Assembly: GCA_043718505.1 (NCBI GenBank)
Contig: JAYSVN010000049.1
Coordinates: 1-9,803, forward strand
Source: JAGOSA01 sp043718505
GTDB taxonomy: Bacteria; Patescibacteriota; Minisyncoccia; Phycocordibacterales; UBA9973
DNA length: 9,803 nucleotides
Direction of reading: 5' to 3'
Part shown: positions 6,158-9,803 of the stretch, piece by piece
How positions within the stretch are numbered: the stretch's first letter is position 1
Layout: every line of letters starts with the position of its first letter
Program-made: the position numbers and the translations under genes
Notes under the pieces: generated by a model
Told to the model about the DNA's origin: nothing
Databases searched by the model: none
What the model saw: only the letters and a program-made list of their open reading frames with translations

Positions 6158-6820
6158 ATGACAACATTGCAAGCACAGTTCCGCAAAATGAGCGAAAACC
6201 TTGATTTTATAAGGCAATCCGGCAACCTACCGGCTGTTTTTTACGGCGCCGGCAAAGAATCTACCCCTATTTCTGTCCCTATGATGGCTTTTGACAAGGC
6301 ACTCAAGGAAGCTGGGGAATCTAGCACTATCCGCCTTACCCTCGATAAAGAAACTCTGGATGTCCTCATTCATGATGTTCAGCTCGACCCGGTCAAACAT
6401 ATTCCTATGCACGCTGACTTCCTTGTTGTTGACATGAATAAGCCACTTGATGTCGCTGTTCCTCTTGAATTCGTCGGTATTGCGCCAGCTGTCAAAAATA
6501 ACCTCGGCGTGCTCATGAAAGTTATGCACGAAATTGAAGTTCGCGGCTTGCCGAAGAATCTTCCGCACCAAATTGAAGTTGATATCAGCACGCTCGAAAC
6601 TCTGGAAAATCAAATCCACGTTAAAGATCTCAAAGTACCAACCGGTATCGAAATTCTGGCAGATGAAAGTGAAGTTGTAGCTCTTGTATCAGAAGTGAAA
6701 GAGGAGGTTGAGGAAGTTGCACCAGTCGATCTTACAGCAATTGAAGCAGTTGATCAGAAGGGCAAAAAGGATGAGGAAGGTGATACTGCTGCCGGAGGCG
6801 AAGAGGCTAAGTCAGAATAA
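6158..6820 (+). CDS. rplY: 50S ribosomal protein bL25, long (CTC/TL5) form
   Basis: The 220-residue product is a two-domain bL25 that binds 5S rRNA in the large ribosomal subunit. Residues 1-90 form the 5S-binding domain, with LPAVFYGAGKES (24-35), a KALKEAGESSTI segment (47-58) and HIPMHADFLVVD (81-92). Residues about 95-182 form the CTC-type C-terminal domain, with VRGLPKNLPHQIEVDIS (128-144) and IHVKDLKVPTGIEI (153-166). The last 40 residues are acidic, low in complexity and likely disordered (KKDEEGDTAAGGEEAKSE). The N-terminus begins right at the usual family start, supporting the ATG at 6158, which also has a -10 box 8 bases upstream. The hydrolase gene follows after 39 bases and is probably cotranscribed. 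Identification is firm. Confidence 0.94.
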   Translation: MTTLQAQFRKMSENLDFIRQSGNLPAVFYGAGKESTPISVPMMAFDKALKEAGESSTIRLTLDKETLDVLIHDVQLDPVKHIPMHADFLVVDMNKPLDVAVPLEFVGIAPAVKNNLGVLMKVMHEIEVRGLPKNLPHQIEVDISTLETLENQIHVKDLKVPTGIEILADESEVVALVSEVKEEVEEVAPVDLTAIEAVDQKGKKDEEGDTAAGGEEAKSE

Positions 6821-6859
6821 AAACCTTCGTTTTTAAGGTGAGTTCTAAAGAATTTTAAA

Positions 6860-8302
6860 ATGTTTTTAAAAAAATCTACAAAAAAAGCAAGGATAGCCAG
6901 TGTCGTTCTCAGCGGACTTGTCCTTGCTTTTTTGTTTGGCGTAACAATAAATAGCAGCTTGGTCCGCGCTCAGACCTCAGGCGAGGTCACGATAGTTGAG
7001 GCGCCGCCGGAAGAAATTCCGGAACTTACCCAAGCCCAAAAAGATCGAGCTATCCTTGAAGGTCAGCTTGCTCAGCTTGAACGCGAAATTGCTGCCAAGC
7101 AAAAAGAACTGGACGGACAAAAAGGCCATTCTAGCTCTATATCAAATGAAATTAAGATCATAAATACAAAAATCTCCCAGGCTAAATTGCAGATTCAGTC
7201 TAAAAATTTAACTATCACTAAACTTTCCAAGGACATTTCAAAAAAAGAAAGCACAATTGATACACTTGAAGAAAAACTTGATAAGGAAAGAGAAGCTCTC
7301 GGCCAAATGATTCGCCAGACTCATCAAATAGATGAAACACCTTTTGTCTACATTGCTCTCGGCAAGACTACAGTTTCTGAATTCTATAGCGACCTCGATT
7401 CGTTTGAAACACTTAAGCGCTCAGTAAAAGTTTCGCTTGATCAGGTACGGGAAATTAAAGATGACACTGAAGCTGAAAAAAAGACACTGGAGAAGCAGCA
7501 TGATCAGGCTCTTGACGTAAAGTATGATCTTGAAGCTGTCAAAAAAAACATTGAACAAAATGAAAAACAGCAGCAAAAACTTCTGAATGATAGTAAAAAT
7601 AAGGAAAAGACAATCGGTAATACCATTGCTGACCGTCAGGTTGAAGCCAATAGAATTAGAGCTCAGCTCTTCCAGTTTGCCGGTGGTACGGCCGCTATTC
7701 CTTTCGATAAGGCGCTTGGTTATGCAAACGAAGCATCAGGTAAAACCAATATTCAGCCGTCATTTGTCCTCGCAATTTTGACTCAGGAAAGTAATTTGGG
7801 CTCAAATGTCGGTAAATGTTACCTCACAGACACAGCAACTGGTGCCGGCGTGAATGTTAATTCCACTAAAACATATCCAAATGTTATGAAGCCAAGTCGT
7901 GATGTCGCCCCGTTTATAGCGATTACCGGTGCACTTGGCAGGGATCCGTTTAAAACTGTTGTCTCTTGTCCAATTGCCGGCGCTGGTGGCTATGGTGGCG
8001 CTATGGGCCCTGCGCAGTTCATTGCTTCTACCTGGAAATCTATCGAAAAACGTATTGCGTCGGCTCGGGGTGTTTCATTGGCTAATCCATGGAATGCAGA
8101 GGACGCCATAATGGCCTCTGCTATATACCTTTCTGACCTCGGGGGCAGTGGTACTAGTTCATCGAGTCAGATTCGTGCTGCTTGCAAATACTACGGTTCA
8201 GGTGGCTCAACCTGCTCATACGGACGAAGTGTTATGTCTCTTAAGCTTAAAATTCAGGCTAAAATTGACTACTTGAATGAGTATGGAGTTGAAAAGCCAT
8301 AG
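6860..8302 (+). CDS. Secreted peptidoglycan hydrolase: coiled coil plus lytic transglycosylase domain
   Basis: The product has 480 residues. A signal peptide is clear: basic residues 1-11, a hydrophobic core at 12-30 and a likely cleavage site near VRAQ (35-38). Residues about 55-270 form a long coiled coil interrupted near 155-185, the layout of the N-terminal domain of PcsB/EnvC-type hydrolases, which FtsEX controls in other bacteria. The C-terminal part (about 283-475) looks like a lytic transglycosylase: AILTQESNLGSN (305-316) with E310 as the expected catalytic glutamate, GGAMGPAQFIASTW (379-392), and NPWNAEDAIMASAIYLSDLG (409-428). Four cysteines (320, 370, 442, 452), all in the catalytic domain, could form disulfides outside the cell. 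Role: cutting glycan strands during growth or division. It follows bL25 and has no Shine-Dalgarno sequence at normal distance (AAGGTGAG lies 17 bases upstream). The stop is TAG. Family assignment of the catalytic domain is good; the link to FtsEX is inferred. Confidence 0.88.
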   Translation: MFLKKSTKKARIASVVLSGLVLAFLFGVTINSSLVRAQTSGEVTIVEAPPEEIPELTQAQKDRAILEGQLAQLEREIAAKQKELDGQKGHSSSISNEIKIINTKISQAKLQIQSKNLTITKLSKDISKKESTIDTLEEKLDKEREALGQMIRQTHQIDETPFVYIALGKTTVSEFYSDLDSFETLKRSVKVSLDQVREIKDDTEAEKKTLEKQHDQALDVKYDLEAVKKNIEQNEKQQQKLLNDSKNKEKTIGNTIADRQVEANRIRAQLFQFAGGTAAIPFDKALGYANEASGKTNIQPSFVLAILTQESNLGSNVGKCYLTDTATGAGVNVNSTKTYPNVMKPSRDVAPFIAITGALGRDPFKTVVSCPIAGAGGYGGAMGPAQFIASTWKSIEKRIASARGVSLANPWNAEDAIMASAIYLSDLGGSGTSSSSQIRAACKYYGSGGSTCSYGRSVMSLKLKIQAKIDYLNEYGVEKP

Positions 8303-8316
8303 GAAAGCCATAATCC

Positions 8317-8344
8317 TTGCAATTTCTCTAAAACCCTGTAAAAT
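8317..8344 (+). promoter_or_regulatory. Promoter of the bL31-RF1 operon (near-leaderless)
   Basis: TTGCAA (8317-8322) and TAAAAT (8339-8344) are 16 bases apart. Nine bases separate the -10 from the ATG at 8354, so the expected leader is about 3 bases. No Shine-Dalgarno sequence is present (CCCCATT precedes the ATG). Confidence 0.55.
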
Positions 8345-8353
8345 ATCCCCATT

Positions 8354-8590
8354 ATGAAGAAAGATATCCATCCAACATATTTCCCGGAAGCCAAGGCAAT
8401 TTGTGCTTGTGGTGCCAACTACATTGTCGGTTCGACTATGGAGTCTTTTCGTGTTGAAATCTGCAGCAATTGCCATCCATTCTTCTCAGGCAATGAAAAA
8501 GTCCTCGATACTGCCGGTCGCGTTGAGCGCTTCAAAAAGCGTGCAGCAGCTACTAAAACTGCAGCCAAGACTACAAAAGCTAAGAAATAG
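8354..8590 (+). CDS. rpmE: 50S ribosomal protein bL31, zinc-binding type
   Basis: The product has 78 residues and is a clear bL31, a small protein at the central protuberance that bridges the two ribosomal subunits. Family marks are KKDIHPTYFPEA (2-13), CACG (17-20), EICSNCHPFFSG (35-46) and VLDTAGRVERFKKR (50-63). C17, C19, C37 and C40 form the expected zinc site, so this is the C+ form. The tail after residue 64 is an Ala/Lys/Thr-rich basic extension (AAATKTAAKTTKAKK) that probably is disordered or contacts rRNA. The stop codon is TAG, read by RF1, and the RF1 gene continues in the same frame one codon later. The rpmE-prfA neighbourhood is familiar from other bacteria. Confidence 0.95.
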   Translation: MKKDIHPTYFPEAKAICACGANYIVGSTMESFRVEICSNCHPFFSGNEKVLDTAGRVERFKKRAAATKTAAKTTKAKK

Positions 8591-8593
8591 ATT

Positions 8594-9601
8594 TTGGACA
8601 ATCTCAATCTCGAAGAATTAAAGACTAATTATAAAGTCACTCATCTTGTCGGTCATTATGAGCGACTTTTGCAAGAGGAAGAAGAAGTCAGAAATATGCT
8701 GACAAATGATGCGGGCGAAAATTCTAGTGATTCCTCGCTCCATGATATGGCCAAAGAGGAATTGGCCTCTATTCAGTCGCAGAAAGATGAAGTAAAAAAA
8801 CAAATCGAGGCAATTTTAGAAAGTGAAAAAGAAGAGGAAGAATTTCCTAATGAAATTATTATGGAACTTCGAGCTGGTGCAGGCGGCGACGAGGCATCAT
8901 TGTTTGCATATGAATTATCCGAAATGTATTCACGATTTGCAGAACGCCGCGGCTGGACTACTCGTACAATCGCTGAATCCAAAAATGATGTCGGCGGCTA
9001 CAAAGAAGTTTCAATTGAAATAAAAGGTAGGGATGTTTACCGCATTATGAGATTCGAAACTGGTGTTCATCGTGTGCAGCGTATTCCGGCCACAGAAAAG
9101 CAGGGTAGAATCCATACATCCACAGCCTCAGTTGCTGTTTTGCCTATCAAAAAGAATGTTAAATTTGTTATTAATCCTGTTGATCTTGAAATGGAATATT
9201 CACGTTCAGGGGGTGCAGGCGGACAAAACGTTAATAAAGTTGAAACAGCCGTACGATTAATTCACAAGCCGACAGGTATTGATGTTCGCTCTACGTCAGA
9301 ACGCAGCCAAAATGCTAACCGTGAGAAAGCCATGGCAATTTTGACAGCCAAGCTTCAGCAAAAACAAGAGGAGGAGGATGCCAAAAAATATTCCGCCGAT
9401 CGCAAAAATCAGATTGGCACAGGGGACAGAAGTGAAAAAATTCGAACGTACAATTTTCCGCAGGATCGTATTACTGATCATCGGATAAAACAATCATGGT
9501 CAAACATTCCGAAAGTTATGGTTGGTGAAATGGATAAAATTTTCGAAGCACTTGAAAGCGGCGCGGTAGGTGATAATGATGCAGACGGTGATGAAGAATA
9601 A
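8594..9601 (+). CDS. prfA: Peptide chain release factor 1
   Basis: The 335-residue product ends translation at UAA and UAG by entering the ribosomal A site and triggering peptide release. The GGQ motif (209-211, in SGGAGGQNVNKVET) contacts the peptidyl transferase centre. PAT at 165-167 (in RIPATEKQGRIHTS) is the RF1-type stop-reading tripeptide, not the SPF of RF2. Other conserved parts are ELRAGAGGDEASLFA (91-105), GVHRVQRIP and GTGDRSEKIRTYNFPQDRIT (275-294). Compared from memory with E. coli RF1, the first helix of domain 1 appears missing (about 30 residues), and an acidic tail is added (DNDADGDEE). The start is unusual: no ATG is available before residue 35, so a TTG at 8594 or ATT at 8591 must be used, or the frame is entered from bL31. 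No Shine-Dalgarno sequence is seen. No prmC gene follows within the window. Confidence 0.94.
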   Translation: MDNLNLEELKTNYKVTHLVGHYERLLQEEEEVRNMLTNDAGENSSDSSLHDMAKEELASIQSQKDEVKKQIEAILESEKEEEEFPNEIIMELRAGAGGDEASLFAYELSEMYSRFAERRGWTTRTIAESKNDVGGYKEVSIEIKGRDVYRIMRFETGVHRVQRIPATEKQGRIHTSTASVAVLPIKKNVKFVINPVDLEMEYSRSGGAGGQNVNKVETAVRLIHKPTGIDVRSTSERSQNANREKAMAILTAKLQQKQEEEDAKKYSADRKNQIGTGDRSEKIRTYNFPQDRITDHRIKQSWSNIPKVMVGEMDKIFEALESGAVGDNDADGDEE

Positions 9602-9639
9602 ATTATTTTTTGATACATTTTTGATAAATAGTAATAAAT

Positions 9640-9666
9640 TGGATTCAAAAGTAATCCACAGTTTTT
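9640..9666 (+). terminator. Likely intrinsic terminator after prfA
   Basis: TGGATT and AATCCA form a 6-base-pair stem with a 7-base loop (CAAAAGT), followed by CAG and five T residues. The stem is AT-rich, so its strength is uncertain, but its position 38 bases after the prfA stop and before a new promoter fits well. Confidence 0.5.
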
Positions 9667-9681
9667 ATTGCGCGAATCTTC

Positions 9682-9710
9682 TTGCGCAGTAAAAAGAGTA
9701 TTGCTATACT
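9682..9710 (+). promoter_or_regulatory. Extended -10 promoter for a transcript leaving the window
   Basis: TTGCGC (9682-9687) is followed by 17 bases and TATACT (9705-9710), with TGC directly before the hexamer (extended -10). Transcription should begin near the G run at 9714-9717. TTGCGC also occurs at 9668-9673, 14 bases earlier, a short direct repeat that could be a regulator site or chance. Confidence 0.6.
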
Positions 9711-9750
9711 AACGGGGTACGATTTTTTGGTTTGCGCATCCTATCGCGCT

Positions 9751-9775
9751 GAAGAGAATGTCGATACCTCTCTTC
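9751..9775 (+). promoter_or_regulatory. Hairpin in the leader with an ATG at the start of its loop
   Basis: GAAGAGA (9751-9757) can pair with TCTCTTC (9769-9775) around an 11-base loop. The loop opens with ATG (9758-9760), and the 5' arm of the stem is purine-rich. If the ATG is a real start, the hairpin could affect initiation. Short stems of this kind also arise by chance. Confidence 0.3.
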
Positions 9776-9803
9776 GAGAATCAAAAGATACAGACGACAA
9801 AAA
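9758..9803 (+). CDS. Possible start of an unidentified gene, cut by the window end
   Basis: From the ATG at 9758 the frame is open to the window end (MSIPLFENQKIQTTK, 15 residues), 41 bases downstream of the predicted transcription start. A second open frame could begin at TTG 9727 and encode a hydrophilic peptide containing RAEENVDTSLRESKDTDDK. A non-coding RNA is also possible. Too little sequence is present to choose, and no family is recognisable. Confidence 0.22.
   Translation, partial: MSIPLFENQKIQTTK

Noticed and set aside
6227..6619. Minus-strand open frame inside the bL25 gene
   Set aside because: It lies fully opposite a conserved ribosomal protein gene and shows no domain or start signal.
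6823..6839. ACCTT/AAGGT inverted repeat between bL25 and the hydrolase as a terminator
   Set aside because: The stem is 5 base pairs, the T residues are in the loop and no T run follows. The 39-base gap better fits an operon.
6835..6842. AAGGTGAG as a Shine-Dalgarno site for the hydrolase
   Set aside because: It is 17 bases from the only suitable ATG, far beyond normal spacing, and a stop codon blocks any nearer start in frame.
8293..8312. Direct repeat of AAAGCCATA across the hydrolase stop codon
   Set aside because: It is only 9 bases repeated once at an 11-base step; a small duplication or chance is enough to explain it.
9652..9660. TAATCCACA, one mismatch from a DnaA box, near an AT-rich stretch (possible origin)
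   Set aside because: It is a single imperfect site with no cluster, and no dnaA, dnaN or other origin-linked gene is nearby. It is also part of the likely terminator stem.
9714..9760. 5' end of tmRNA (GGGG followed by GGTTTGCGC)
   Set aside because: tmRNA needs a GGTTTCGAC-like block at this place; the CGAC part is missing, and the 3' half cannot be seen. RNase P and SRP RNA signatures are also absent.

Overview
The window looks like a piece of a small, streamlined bacterial genome. My best guess is the Candidate Phyla Radiation (Patescibacteria), perhaps the Parcubacteria group. The reasons are indirect. The genes are tightly packed and encode core carbon metabolism and translation. The murein hydrolase is a secreted coiled coil joined to a lytic transglycosylase domain. 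Several small coiled-coil proteins are unrecognised. No start codon in the window has a convincing Shine-Dalgarno sequence. There are no tRNA or rRNA genes, insertion sequences, CRISPR arrays or prophage genes. The lineage call is inference, because there is no rRNA gene to test it.

Layout. (1) Positions 1-477, plus strand: the C-terminal end of a transketolase, cut by the window edge. (2) Positions 481-2904, minus strand: a PfkB-family sugar kinase followed by three small, charged, coiled-coil genes of unknown function. This block converges on the transketolase with only 3 bases between stop codons. (3) Positions 2940-6086, plus strand: class I fructose-bisphosphate aldolase, a short HEAT-repeat protein abutting it, and a GlcD/Dld-like FAD-dependent dehydrogenase. 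The kinase and aldolase are divergent, with 35 bases between their start codons. (4) Positions 6158-8302, plus strand: ribosomal protein bL25 (long form) and a secreted peptidoglycan hydrolase. (5) Positions 8354-9601, plus strand: ribosomal protein bL31 and release factor RF1, in the same reading frame and separated only by the UAG stop of bL31 and one codon. (6) Positions 9602-9803: a likely terminator, a well-formed promoter and the start of an unidentified transcript.

How the genes fit together. Transketolase, the PfkB kinase and the aldolase all act on sugar phosphates, so regions 1-3 form a central-carbon block; the FAD enzyme may link it to 2-hydroxy acids such as lactate. Regions 4-5 combine ribosome and translation-termination genes with cell-wall remodelling.

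The two observations most worth testing concern expression. At least four, perhaps five, of the operon starts have a -10-like hexamer 6-9 bases upstream of the start codon, which predicts leaderless or nearly leaderless mRNAs. RF1 begins at a non-ATG codon directly downstream of, and in frame with, a UAG codon that RF1 itself would read. That arrangement could allow RF1 to control its own synthesis. No obviously new defence or mobile system is visible. The three-gene coiled-coil cluster is the least explained coding content.
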